Program-made: the position numbers and the translations under genes | Notes under the pieces: model-generated | Told to the model about the DNA's origin: nothing | What the model saw: the letters and a program-made list of their open reading frames with translations, nothing else | The model's database searches: none | Shown here: positions 28,324 through 36,534 of the stretch, piece by piece | Layout: every line of letters starts with the position of its first letter | Numbering within the stretch: the stretch's first letter is position 1 | From: Roseococcus sp. SDR | Lineage (GTDB): Bacteria; Pseudomonadota; Alphaproteobacteria; Acetobacterales; Acetobacteraceae | DNA length: 64,000 nt | Assembly: GCF_019083995.1 (NCBI RefSeq) | Contig: NZ_JAHRCU010000004.1 | Coordinates: 62,001 to 126,000 of the forward strand | Reading direction: 5' to 3'

Positions 28324-29787
28324 ATGAAGCTCTTCATGGCGGCGCTGCTGACCGAGACCAACACGTTCTCACCCCTGCCCACGGGGCGGGAGGCCTTCCT
28401 CGGGAACGGTTTCAGCCGGAACGCGGGGAGCGCCGCGCCGCCCTTCTGGGGGAATATTCCGCTGATCACCTGGCGCCGGCTGGCGGCGGAAGCGGGCATG
28501 GAGGTGATCGAAAGCCTGACCGCCAATGCCCAACCCGGCGGCACCACGGTCCGCGCCGCCTATGAGGAGCTGCGTGAGCTGATCCTGGCCGACCTGCGCG
28601 CAGCTCAGCCGACGGACATCGTGCTGCTCAACCTGCACGGCGCCATGGTGGCCGAGGGCTATGACGACTGCGAAAGCGACCTCGTGCGCCGTGTGCGGGA
28701 AATCGTGGGGCCGAATGCCGTCATCGGCGTCGAGCTCGACCTGCATTGCCATCTGGACGAGGTGCTGCGCGAGAATGCCGACCTCATCGTGATCTACAAG
28801 GAATACCCGCATGTGGACATGGCGGAGCGGGCCGAGGACCTGTTCCGTCTCGCCCTGCGCACGGCGCAGCGGGAGATCCGTCCCGTCATCGCCTATCACC
28901 CGCTGCCCATGATCAACATGTGGCACACGCCGGTGGAGCCGATGAGGAGTTTCGTCGCCGACATGCTGGGGGCCGAGGCGCGCGGCGAGATTCTCTCCCT
29001 CTCCTTCGCGCATGGCTTCCCCTGGGGGGACGTGCCGCATCTGGGGGCCAGGGTGGTCGCCATCGCCGATGGCGACGCGGATCACGCCGCACGCACCGCC
29101 GAGGCCTGGGGCGCGCGCCTCTGGGCGATGCGCGAGGTGACGCAGAAGCGCTTCGACACGCCGGACCAGTCCATTGATGCCGCGCTGGCCGTGCCCTCCG
29201 GCACGACCGTCGTCGCCGAGACCTCGGACAATGCGGGCGGCGGCGCGCCGTCCGATTGCACGGCCATGCTGGCCCGCATGCTGGCCCGCGGGGTGCGTGA
29301 CGCGGCGATCGGCATGTTCTGGGACCCGATCGCCGTCTCCTTCCTGCGCGAGGCGGGTGCGGGCGCGACGCTGCCGCTGCGCCTCGGCGGCAAATGCGGC
29401 CCCATGTCGGGCGATCCGCTGGACCTGCTGGTGCGCGTGCATGCGGTGACGGACCGCCATGTCCAGTCGGGCCTGTCCGGCGGACGGAGCGAGATGGGCC
29501 CCTCGGCCTGGATCGAGGCCCAGAGCGGAGACGGGGGCATCCACATCATCGTGGCCAGTGAACGCCAGCAGGTGTTCCACCCGGATGCCTTCACCGGCCT
29601 CGGCTGCACGCTGCACGACAAGCGGCTGGTCGTCGTGAAGTCCTCGCAGCACTTCTATGCGGGCTTTGCGCCGCTGGCGCGGGAGGTGCGCTATTGCGCG
29701 GCCGAGGCCGGAATCCTGCGGGACTTCGCGGCCATCCCGTACCGGCGCTTCACCGGGCGCTACTGGCCGAAGGTGGAAAACCCTTAG
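28324..29787 (+). CDS. M81-family metallopeptidase (MlrC-like)
   Basis: A 487-residue protein of peptidase family M81, named after microcystinase MlrC. It has the N-terminal DUF1485 domain (FMAALLTETNTFSP, NLHGAMVAEGYDDCE, ELDLHCHLD) and the C-terminal MlrC domain (SDNAGGGAPSDCTAML). The ELDLHCHLD and HPLPMINMWHTP segments supply likely metal ligands. Real substrates of most members are unknown and probably small peptides. GGGGAGAGGG precedes the ATG. A peptide-type ABC importer operon converges on it from the other side. Confidence 0.9.
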   Translation: MKLFMAALLTETNTFSPLPTGREAFLGNGFSRNAGSAAPPFWGNIPLITWRRLAAEAGMEVIESLTANAQPGGTTVRAAYEELRELILADLRAAQPTDIVLLNLHGAMVAEGYDDCESDLVRRVREIVGPNAVIGVELDLHCHLDEVLRENADLIVIYKEYPHVDMAERAEDLFRLALRTAQREIRPVIAYHPLPMINMWHTPVEPMRSFVADMLGAEARGEILSLSFAHGFPWGDVPHLGARVVAIADGDADHAARTAEAWGARLWAMREVTQKRFDTPDQSIDAALAVPSGTTVVAETSDNAGGGAPSDCTAMLARMLARGVRDAAIGMFWDPIAVSFLREAGAGATLPLRLGGKCGPMSGDPLDLLVRVHAVTDRHVQSGLSGGRSEMGPSAWIEAQSGDGGIHIIVASERQQVFHPDAFTGLGCTLHDKRLVVVKSSQHFYAGFAPLAREVRYCAAEAGILRDFAAIPYRRFTGRYWPKVENP

Positions 29788-29889
29788 AGCATGATGCGTT
29801 GAGGCGGAATCGCCGAAACGTTGAATCATCCTCTCAGCAAAAGGCTAGACCGCGCGAAGTGAACGCATGTGAACGCAGCACGGTCTAGC
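29786..29889. repeat. Intergenic dyad element, likely dispersed repeat and bidirectional terminator
   Basis: Between the convergent M81 and ABC permease genes lies a block with two dyads. The first is imperfect, around GGCG-GAAT-CGCC (about 29803-29814), flanked by GATG/CATC-like arms. The second is perfect: GCTAGACCG (29844-29852) and CGGTCTAGC (29881-29889), overlapping the permease stop. Between those arms GTGAACGCA occurs twice. The first part resembles short dispersed intergenic elements I associate with Acetobacteraceae genomes, but I see only one copy here. Confidence 0.45.
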
Positions 29890-30700
29890 GCCGCTTCGCC
29901 ACGCCGTCGGCGACGAGGTTGCAGCCCAGCACGGTGAGCAGGATGGCGAGGCCGGGCCAGAGGGCGGCGAGCGGCGCCTGAAAGACCAGCTCCTGCGCAT
30001 TCGCCAGCATGTTCCCCCAGGAGGGAGCCGGCGGCGCGATGCCGAGGCCGAGGAAGCTGAGGGTGCTTTCCGCCAGCACGGCGCCGCCGACGGCCAGCGC
30101 CGTCGCGATGGCGATGGGGGCCGCGAGTTCCGGCAGGACATGGCGCCAGAGCACGCGCCCCTCGGAGACGCCAAGCGCGCGCGCCGCGCGGACGAAATCC
30201 CGCGCCAGGACCGAGAGCGCCGTGGCACGCACGAGCCGTGCGACGCCGACCCAGCCGAAGGCGGCGAGCAGGACGGCGATGCGCAGGATATCCGCCGCTG
30301 CTTCGCCCCGCGGCAGGCCGACCACGGCGGGGTCGAGGGCGGCCAGGATCACCAGCAGCGGCAGCGCGGGCAGCGCCAGCAGGCCATCGGCCAGGCGCAT
30401 CAGCACCGCATCCCACACGCCGCCGCGCCATGCGGCCATGAGGCCGACGATGGTGCCGATGATCGTGGCCGCCAGCGCCGCCAGCAGGCCAACCGTGAGC
30501 GAGACGCGCGCCCCTTGCAGCAGGCGCAGCAGGAGGTCTCGGCCCAACTCATCCGTGCCCAGCGGGTGTGCCGCGCTCGGCTGCGCGAAGCGGTTGAAGA
30601 GGTCGGGCAGGAAGGGATCATGGCCCAGCATCGCTGCCGCGAGCGGCGCCGCCAGCGCAGCGAGCGCGAGCGCCGCCAGCAAGGCCAGCCCGCCCTTCAT
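29885..30700 (-). CDS. ABC transporter permease, DppC type
   Basis: A 271-residue inner membrane permease of the peptide/nickel importer class (BPD_transp_1). It has the short N-terminal TM region, the HPLGTDELGRDLLLRLLQGAR motif typical of DppC/OppC (split as HPLGTDELGRD and LLLRLLQGAR) and the cytoplasmic EAA-like loop VRAARALGVSEGR. It overlaps the partner permease gene by four bases. It completes the membrane part of the importer, but no ATPase gene is present in this operon. Confidence 0.9.
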   Translation of the reverse strand: MKGGLALLAALALAALAAPLAAAMLGHDPFLPDLFNRFAQPSAAHPLGTDELGRDLLLRLLQGARVSLTVGLLAALAATIIGTIVGLMAAWRGGVWDAVLMRLADGLLALPALPLLVILAALDPAVVGLPRGEAAADILRIAVLLAAFGWVGVARLVRATALSVLARDFVRAARALGVSEGRVLWRHVLPELAAPIAIATALAVGGAVLAESTLSFLGLGIAPPAPSWGNMLANAQELVFQAPLAALWPGLAILLTVLGCNLVADGVAKRR

Positions 30701-31611
30701 GCCAGCCTCGGGTCCAGCCAGCGCTGCGCGAGATCGGCCGCGAGCGTCGCCAGCATGGTGACGATGGCGACGACCAGAAGCGCGAGCAGGGCGAGGTTGA
30801 AGTCGTTGCCCATCACCGCGTCATAGATCAGCTTGCCCATGCCTGGCCGCGCGAAGATCGTCTCCGTGATGAGCGCGCCCGAAACGAGCGCGCCGGCATC
30901 CAGCGCGGCGATGGTCAGCAGCGGCACGCCCGCATTGGGCAGGGCGTGGGCGAGCAGGATGCGCCGCTCGCCCGCCCCCTTGGCGCGCGCGGTGCGGATG
31001 TGCGGCTCGTTCAGTGCCTGGGTCAGCGCAGCAGCGGCGTGGCGAGCATAGGCAGCGAGATTGGCGAAGCAGAGCGTCGCCACGGGCAGGATCAGGTACC
31101 GCCAGCCGCCCTCGCCGCCCGCCGGCAGCCAGCCGAGCTGCACCGCGAAGAGGATGATCAGCAGGATGCCCAGCCAGAAGGAGGGCACCGCCTGCGCCAC
31201 CAGCGCCAGCGTCTGCACGAAGGGCGCCGCGCGAGGCCGCAGCGCCGCCAGCGCACCAAGCGCGATGCCGAAGCCGGCCGCCAGCAGCAATGCGAGGCCG
31301 AGCAATTCGAGCGAACTCAGCAGGGCGGGCCAGAGCAGCGCCGCCACCGGCTGCGCGAAGAGCCGCGAATGGCCGAAGCGCCCCTCCAGCACCGCGCCCG
31401 CCCAGGCGAGGTAACGGGCCATGAGCGGCTGATCGAGCCCGTGCAGCGCGCGCAACCGCGCCGCATCCTCGGCCGAAAGCCGCGGATCGCCGGCGATGGC
31501 GAGATCAATGGGGTCGCCCGGCATCAGCGCGATCAGCAGGAAGGCGCAGAAGGAGAGGATGGCCGCCGTCACCGCGATCTGCGCCAGGCGCGAGGCGATC
31601 AGCCGCATCAT
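30697..31611 (-). CDS. ABC transporter permease, DppB type
   Basis: A 304-residue permease with the DppB/OppB features: first TM segment near residues 9-30, LMPGDPIDLAIAGDP after it, and the EAA-type loop HIRTARAKGAGERRILLAHALPN. Six membrane spans are expected. It overlaps the VOC gene upstream by four bases and DppC downstream by four bases, in a single minus-strand operon with the receptor gene and pyrE. Confidence 0.9.
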   Translation of the reverse strand: MMRLIASRLAQIAVTAAILSFCAFLLIALMPGDPIDLAIAGDPRLSAEDAARLRALHGLDQPLMARYLAWAGAVLEGRFGHSRLFAQPVAALLWPALLSSLELLGLALLLAAGFGIALGALAALRPRAAPFVQTLALVAQAVPSFWLGILLIILFAVQLGWLPAGGEGGWRYLILPVATLCFANLAAYARHAAAALTQALNEPHIRTARAKGAGERRILLAHALPNAGVPLLTIAALDAGALVSGALITETIFARPGMGKLIYDAVMGNDFNLALLALLVVAIVTMLATLAADLAQRWLDPRLA

Positions 31612-31979
31612 GGCGCGTGGCAGACCGCTTCCACCCGGTTGCCATCCGGATCGCGCAGGAAGGCCGCGTAGTAATGCGCGTGGTAATGCGGCCTGAGGCC
31701 GGGCGCGCCGTCATCGGCACCGCCCCCAGCGAGGCCCGCCGCGTGGAAGGCCACCACCGCCGGACGGTTGGGCGCGCGGAAGGCCCAATGCCGGCGATCC
31801 GCGACCACGCCCGGGCCTTGCCGGATGGTGAGATAGCCCGCCCCGCTGTCGCGCGCGCCGTAGCCGATGGCCTCCGCCTCGCGCCAGACGCAGGGCACGC
31901 CGAGGGCCGCCATCACCGCGTCATAGAAGGGCGCGCTGCGCGCCAGATCCGAGACGGTGATGGAGACATGGTCCAGCAT
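31608..31979 (-). CDS. VOC-family (glyoxalase-like) protein
   Basis: A 123-residue single-domain vicinal-oxygen-chelate protein. It has DHVSITVSDLARSAPFYDAV at its start and AAFLRDPDGNRVEAVCH at its end, the standard beta-alpha-beta-beta-beta halves. His3 and Glu117 fit the usual metal ligand places. Members include lyases, dioxygenases and binding proteins; function here is unknown. It is placed between the ABC receptor and permease genes with 1- and 4-base overlaps, which is unusual for an unrelated enzyme and suggests it acts on the imported compound. Confidence 0.85.
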   Translation of the reverse strand: MLDHVSITVSDLARSAPFYDAVMAALGVPCVWREAEAIGYGARDSGAGYLTIRQGPGVVADRRHWAFRAPNRPAVVAFHAAGLAGGGADDGAPGLRPHYHAHYYAAFLRDPDGNRVEAVCHAP

Positions 31980-33628
31980 CAGCGCACCCGCCACGCCTCG
32001 ACCCAGAGGCTCGACGGATTGAGATGCCCCGTCGGCCGGACGCCCTCCAGCCAGGCGGGCCAGAGATGCGCATCCTGCCGGAACCAGAGCGGCAGGGCCG
32101 GCAACTCGTCCGCATAGATCGCCTGCAGCCGGTGCCACAGCACGCGCCGCTTCTCCCGGTCCAGCTCCTGCGGCAGCGCTTCCAGCAGCGCGTCCATCTC
32201 GGCATTGCGGAAACCCGCATAATTCTGGCCGGACCAGTTGCGCTCGGCACGCGGGATCTCATCCGAATGCAGACTGGAGCGCGGGACGCTCTCCGGCGCC
32301 GAGACCCAGGCGAAGAGCGCCGCCCCCTGGAAGCGGCGGCGCGACAACGTCTCCCCGAACAGCACGCGCGGCGGCTCGTTGCGGATGCGCGCCTCGACGC
32401 CCACCTGCCGCCACTGCGCCTGGATCACCTGCTGCACCGCCTCGCGCGAGCGGTTTCCGGCCGTCGTCATCAGCTCGAAGGAGAGGCGCTGCCCCTCGGC
32501 ATTGCGGCGGATGCCGTCGGGCCCCGGCGTCCAGCCCGCCTCGGTCAGCAAGGTGGCGGCGCGGGCAGGGTCGTGGGGGTAGCTCCGGACATTGGCGTCA
32601 TGCGGCCAATCGAGCGGGTTCACGCTGGTCTGCGCCACGGTCTGCCGCCCTTCGAAGAGCCGCGCCACGATCTGCCCGCGGTCCAGCGCCAACAGCAGCG
32701 CCTGGCGCACGCGGCGATCAGCGAGTGCGGGCACATCGAGGTTGAGGTCCAGATGCTCGTAGATCAGGCCCGGGCGGTACTCGGCGCGGAAGCGCTGGCC
32801 TGTGCGGCGGATCAGGGCAGTGGCCTGCTCGACCGGCAGGCCGAGCTCGCCCGCGATCATGTCCACCTGACCGGCGAGCAGCTGCGCCTCCAGCGCCGGC
32901 GTGCTCTCGACGGTGCGGAGCACGATGCGGCGGAAGGCAGGGGCCGCGCCGGACCAGTGCGGGTTGCGCTCGAGCGTGATGGCGGAACCCGCCTGGACCT
33001 GGGTGATGCGATAGGGCCCGTTCCAAAGGCCGGGATTGGTCGGCTCGGTGTCGTAAAGGGTGCGCGTTCGGTAGGTCCGCGGGTCGCTCTCCCAGCGCGC
33101 GCGCTCCAGATGCGCGGGCAGCGGCGCGAAATCGCCGAGGCTCGCGAATTGGAAAGTCACACGGTCGAAGCGGAGCGTGAAACTCCGCGCATCCTCGGCG
33201 ATGAACTCATAGGCCGAGCGGAAGAACTCGGCGGGGCCGATGCCGGTCGTTCCCTCGCGCCCCGCGTCGTAGGTCAGGCGCAGATCCGCGGTGGTGATGG
33301 GCGTTCCGTCGCCCCAGCGCAGCCCCTCGCGCAGGCGCCAGGTGACGCGCAGCCCGTCCTTGCCGTCGGGCGTCGTCTCCCGCACGGCGAGGCCGTTCTC
33401 GAGCGTGGGGATGGTTTCGCAGAGCAGGCAGATGAGCTGCCAATCGGCGTCATAGGCCGTGATGGGGCGGCGGACGAAGCCCAGCGTGTAGGACTTCGCC
33501 ACCATGTTCTCGATGTTGGGGTGCAGCGTCGAAGGATACTGCGTGATGCCGATGGTCAGCGTGTCGCGCTGCGGCTGCGCAAGCGCGGGCAGCGCCAGCA
33601 GCAGCAGCGCGACGAGAAGGCGGATCAA
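31979..33628 (-). CDS. ABC importer substrate-binding protein (family 5)
   Basis: A 549-residue solute receptor of the peptide/opine/nickel type (SBP_bac_5). A short signal peptide (LIRLLVALLLLALPALAQ) precedes the mature DTLTIGITQYPSTLHPN. RWGDGTPITTADLRLTYD and RRVRQALLLALDRGQIV are family landmarks. I start it at TTG 33628, which overlaps the pyrE stop as TTGA and gives an intact signal peptide; the open frame otherwise runs back through pyrE. Its ligand is not readable. It is distinct from the four receptors at 48-55 kb. Confidence 0.85.
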   Translation of the reverse strand: MIRLLVALLLLALPALAQPQRDTLTIGITQYPSTLHPNIENMVAKSYTLGFVRRPITAYDADWQLICLLCETIPTLENGLAVRETTPDGKDGLRVTWRLREGLRWGDGTPITTADLRLTYDAGREGTTGIGPAEFFRSAYEFIAEDARSFTLRFDRVTFQFASLGDFAPLPAHLERARWESDPRTYRTRTLYDTEPTNPGLWNGPYRITQVQAGSAITLERNPHWSGAAPAFRRIVLRTVESTPALEAQLLAGQVDMIAGELGLPVEQATALIRRTGQRFRAEYRPGLIYEHLDLNLDVPALADRRVRQALLLALDRGQIVARLFEGRQTVAQTSVNPLDWPHDANVRSYPHDPARAATLLTEAGWTPGPDGIRRNAEGQRLSFELMTTAGNRSREAVQQVIQAQWRQVGVEARIRNEPPRVLFGETLSRRRFQGAALFAWVSAPESVPRSSLHSDEIPRAERNWSGQNYAGFRNAEMDALLEALPQELDREKRRVLWHRLQAIYADELPALPLWFRQDAHLWPAWLEGVRPTGHLNPSSLWVEAWRVR

Positions 33629-34350
33629 CCCGCCTTGCCCTTGTGGGCCAGCGCCTCCTCCAGGCTGCCGACGCCACCATGCGCGCGGGACCAGGCCACC
33701 GGATCCTCCAGGAACTTGCGCACGCCCGAGAGCGAGGATTCGGGGAAATAGGCGCGCTCGCGGCAGACCTCCAGCACATCCCACCAGGTGGCGAGGTGAT
33801 GCAGCGAAAGGCCCATCGCCTTCATCTGCTCGAAGCTTCCGGGGAAGACGCCGTAGTAGAAGACGACGAAGGTGTGCGCGCATTTGGCACCCGCCTCGCG
33901 CAGCGCCTCGGCGAAGCGGATCTTGCTGGCGCCGTCGGTGGTGAGGTCTTCCACCAGCAGCGTCTCGCGCTCCACCGGCACATCGCCCTCGATCAGTGCG
34001 TTGCGGCCGAAGCCCTTGGGCTTCTTGCGCACATAGGCCATGGGCAGGTTCATGCGGTCGGCGATCCAGGCGGCGAAGGGGATGCCCGCCGTCTCGCCGC
34101 CCGCGATGCTCTCGATCGTCTCGAAGCCGACATTGCGGTTGATCTTCTCGACACCCAGGTCGCAGATGCGGGTGCGGGCGCGCGGGTAGGAGATGATCTT
34201 GCGGCAATCGATGTAGACGGGCGACTTCCAGCCGGAGGTGAGGGTATAGGGTTCCTCAGGGCGGAAATTCACCGCCTTGATCTCCAGCAGGATGCGCGCC
34301 GTGGTCAGTGCCGCGTCCCTGTCCCAATCCGAGGCGTGATGGCCGCTCAT
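33625..34350 (-). CDS. pyrE: Orotate phosphoribosyltransferase
   Basis: PyrE, 241 residues, making orotidine 5'-phosphate from orotate and PRPP in pyrimidine synthesis. The PRPP loop is LLVEDLTTDGASK; TSGWKSPVYIDCRK and AYVRKKPKGFGRN are the other conserved segments. It is slightly longer than E. coli PyrE (213), as is common in alphaproteobacteria. ATG 34350 is preceded by GGAGTGAGAG. It is the first gene of a minus-strand run that continues into a peptide-type importer, a partnership with no obvious metabolic logic. Confidence 0.93.
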   Translation of the reverse strand: MSGHHASDWDRDAALTTARILLEIKAVNFRPEEPYTLTSGWKSPVYIDCRKIISYPRARTRICDLGVEKINRNVGFETIESIAGGETAGIPFAAWIADRMNLPMAYVRKKPKGFGRNALIEGDVPVERETLLVEDLTTDGASKIRFAEALREAGAKCAHTFVVFYYGVFPGSFEQMKAMGLSLHHLATWWDVLEVCRERAYFPESSLSGVRKFLEDPVAWSRAHGGVGSLEEALAHKGKAG

Positions 34351-34403
34351 TCTCTCACTCCAATCCTGATGGCGTCTCGTAACGCCGCGCGCCTTCGCCG
34401 TCC

Positions 34404-35315
34404 ATGATCTGGGTGCTGGAAGATCCGCGCGCGGGGACGGCGGCGCAGGCGCTGGGCATCGCCGAGCGGCTGGGGCTGCCATTCCGGCGGGTGGCCCTGC
34501 GCTTCGGGCCGTTGGCAAAGCTGCCCTGGCCCTGGCCGACGCTGGCGGGCCTCGCCGACCGCAGCGCCTTCGTGCCGCCCTGGCCGAGCCTCGTCATCTC
34601 CGCCGGGCGGCGTTCGGCGCCGGTTTCGCGTTGGCTGCGGCGGCGTGGGGCGCGGACGGTGCATGCCATGCGCCCGGGCCTGGGTGCGGCCGATTTCGAC
34701 CTGCTGGTGCTGGGCGCGCATGACCACCCGGCGCCGGCCAGCAACGTCCTGATCATCCAGGGCGCCGCGCATCGGCTGACGCCCGAGGCCCTGGCCGCCG
34801 CCCCGGCCGGCTTTCCGGACCTCGCCACCCTGCCCCGCCCGATCGTGACCCTGCTGCTGGGCGGGCCGGTGCGCGGCGAGGGGATGGACCCGGCCCGCGC
34901 CACGCAGATCGCGCGGGAGGCCATGGGGCGCGGCGCCAGCCTCCTCGTCACCGCCTCGCGGCGCACCGGCTCGCCTGCGACCGAGGCGGTGGCCGCGGCG
35001 CTGAAGGATTTCCCGCACGCCCTGTATCCCTGGGGCGGGTCTGCAGCGAACCCCTATGGGGCCATGCTCGCCATGGCCGATCTCCTCATCGTGACAGGTG
35101 ATTCGATTTCCATGCTCTCCGAGGCGCTGATGACCGAGGCGCCCATCCTCGTGGCCGATCCCGGCGGACTCGGCCCCCGTCATCAAGCCATGGCGGAGAG
35201 CCTGATTTCGGCGGGGCTCGCGGCGCGGCTGGGGAATCCCCCGCCCCCGGCCCGCGCAGCGCGGGACGAGACGGCGCGCGTCGTGGCCGAGATCCGGGCA
35301 CGGGGCTGGGTATGA
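34404..35315 (+). CDS. ELM1-family (DUF1022) protein
   Basis: A 303-residue protein of the mitochondrial fission ELM1 family. It has the VLEDPRAGTAAQALGIAE start, LVISAGRRSAPVSRWLRR, a middle PIVTLLLGGP strand and VTGDSISMLSEALMTEAPI, the last resembling glycosyltransferase B-fold sites. Plant ELM1 acts in mitochondrial fission, but bacterial members have no established role. It overlaps the MsrQ-like gene by four bases and diverges from pyrE with a 53-base spacer. Confidence 0.85.
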   Translation: MIWVLEDPRAGTAAQALGIAERLGLPFRRVALRFGPLAKLPWPWPTLAGLADRSAFVPPWPSLVISAGRRSAPVSRWLRRRGARTVHAMRPGLGAADFDLLVLGAHDHPAPASNVLIIQGAAHRLTPEALAAAPAGFPDLATLPRPIVTLLLGGPVRGEGMDPARATQIAREAMGRGASLLVTASRRTGSPATEAVAAALKDFPHALYPWGGSAANPYGAMLAMADLLIVTGDSISMLSEALMTEAPILVADPGGLGPRHQAMAESLISAGLAARLGNPPPPARAARDETARVVAEIRARGWV

Positions 35316-36145
35316 GCCTCACTCCCTGGCGCGACCGGGCGGGGCGGCTTTCCGCTTTGCGCATCGCCACCCTGCTGGTCATGACATTGCCCGCGCTGCG
35401 GCTGCTCTACCTCTGGCTTTCGGACAATCTCGGCCCCGAGCCCCTGGAGGCCGCGACCCATGAAACCGGGCGGTGGGCCATCCGCCTGCTGGTTGCGACG
35501 CTGGCCGTCACACCGCTCGGCCGCGTGCTCGGCTGGCCGAGGTTGTTCCAACTGCGGCGCATGCTGGGCCTGGGCGCACTTGCCTGGGTGCTGCTGCATT
35601 TCCTGCTCTACATCGGCGACCAGAACTGGCGGCTTCTGCGCGTCGGCCTTGAGATCGTGAGCCGCGTCTATCTCACCATCGGCTTCGCCGCGCTGCTGGG
35701 GCTCGTGGTGCTGGGCTGGACCTCGACCGATGGCTGGATGAAGCACCTGGGGCGTGGCTGGAAGCGGCTGCACCGGCTGGTCTTTCCGGTGATGCTGCTG
35801 GGGCTGCTGCACGCCTTCATCCAGTCGAAATCGGACATTTCCCGCGCCGTCGTGCTGGCTGGGCTGCTGGTCTGGCTGCTCGGCTGGCGCGCCTTGCCCG
35901 GCCGGTGGCAGACGAACCTGCTGGCGCTGACGGGGCTGACCGTGGCCGCGCTGCTGGGCGGAGTGCTGATCGAGTATCTTTGGTACTCAGCCTTCTCCAA
36001 CCTGCCGGCGGGGCGCATCGCGATGGCCAATCTCGATCTCGCCTTCGGGCCACGCCCGGCGGTGCTCGCGGGGATGATCTGCGCTGGTGTCACGCTGCTG
36101 GCCGCGGCGCTGACACTCTGGCGGCGCATGCGACCGGCGCGCTGA
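35312..36145 (+). CDS. msrQ: MsrQ-like heme-binding membrane subunit
   Basis: A 277-residue ferric-reductase-like membrane protein of the MsrQ/YedZ type, which passes quinone or flavin electrons to periplasmic MsrP for repair of methionine sulfoxide in proteins. Six or seven hydrophobic segments are seen. Histidines in THETGRWAI, LLHFLLYIG, RLHRLVFP and LLHAFIQ are placed to bind heme b. A C-terminal extension of about 70 residues adds two more spans compared with E. coli MsrQ. The usual partner msrP is not adjacent; instead it is coupled to the ELM1-family gene. Confidence 0.82.
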   Translation: MSLTPWRDRAGRLSALRIATLLVMTLPALRLLYLWLSDNLGPEPLEAATHETGRWAIRLLVATLAVTPLGRVLGWPRLFQLRRMLGLGALAWVLLHFLLYIGDQNWRLLRVGLEIVSRVYLTIGFAALLGLVVLGWTSTDGWMKHLGRGWKRLHRLVFPVMLLGLLHAFIQSKSDISRAVVLAGLLVWLLGWRALPGRWQTNLLALTGLTVAALLGGVLIEYLWYSAFSNLPAGRIAMANLDLAFGPRPAVLAGMICAGVTLLAAALTLWRRMRPAR

Positions 36146-36148
36146 GCC

Positions 36149-36442
36149 TCAGCGCGGCTTGGGCGGCTCGATCCAGAGCTGCGGCGGCGGGATGTATTGC
36201 GGCCAGGGCGGCGCATCGGGCTGCGGCAGCGTGGCCGGCGCCGGCCGGCAATCCGGCCGCAGGCCCCCGCAATCCCAGCGGAAGCCATCCGGCCGACCCG
36301 TGAGCTGCCCACCCGCCTCATAGCGGCAGCGGCAAAGGCGGCCGTCAAAGCAGGCCGTCATCCCCTCGCGCTGCGCCTGGCAGACCGGCACCTGGGCGGC
36401 GGCGGGCCAACTCATCAGCACGGCAAGAAGCAGAAAGCGCAT
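36149..36442 (-). CDS. Small secreted Cys-rich protein, unknown
   Basis: A 97-residue predicted exported protein with a 16-residue signal peptide (MRFLLLAVLMSWPAAA) ending in AAA/Q. The mature part has six cysteines (VCQAQ, ACFDG, LCRCRY, DCGG, DCRP), suggesting three disulfides, and a proline-rich tail (PPWPQYIPPP). I do not recognise a family. It lies beyond a terminator from the cold-shock gene and three bases from the convergent msrQ-like gene. Confidence 0.65.
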   Translation of the reverse strand: MRFLLLAVLMSWPAAAQVPVCQAQREGMTACFDGRLCRCRYEAGGQLTGRPDGFRWDCGGLRPDCRPAPATLPQPDAPPWPQYIPPPQLWIEPPKPR

Positions 36443-36477
36443 GCGGTAAGGCTGCGCCCGCCTTGCTTAAGAAACGC

Positions 36478-36507
36478 AAAAGGCCCCGCGCTTGCGCACG
36501 GGGCCTT
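36478..36507 (-). terminator. Rho-independent terminator of the cold-shock gene
   Basis: AAGGCCCCG (36480-36488) pairs perfectly with CGGGGCCTT (36499-36507). Read on the minus strand the hairpin is followed by TTTT (36481-36478). It lies 28 bases past the stop of the cold-shock gene and upstream of the small Cys-rich gene, so the two are separate transcripts. Confidence 0.8.
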
Positions 36508-36534
36508 CGCCAAGCCAGCGCCGGAGCGCCGGGC

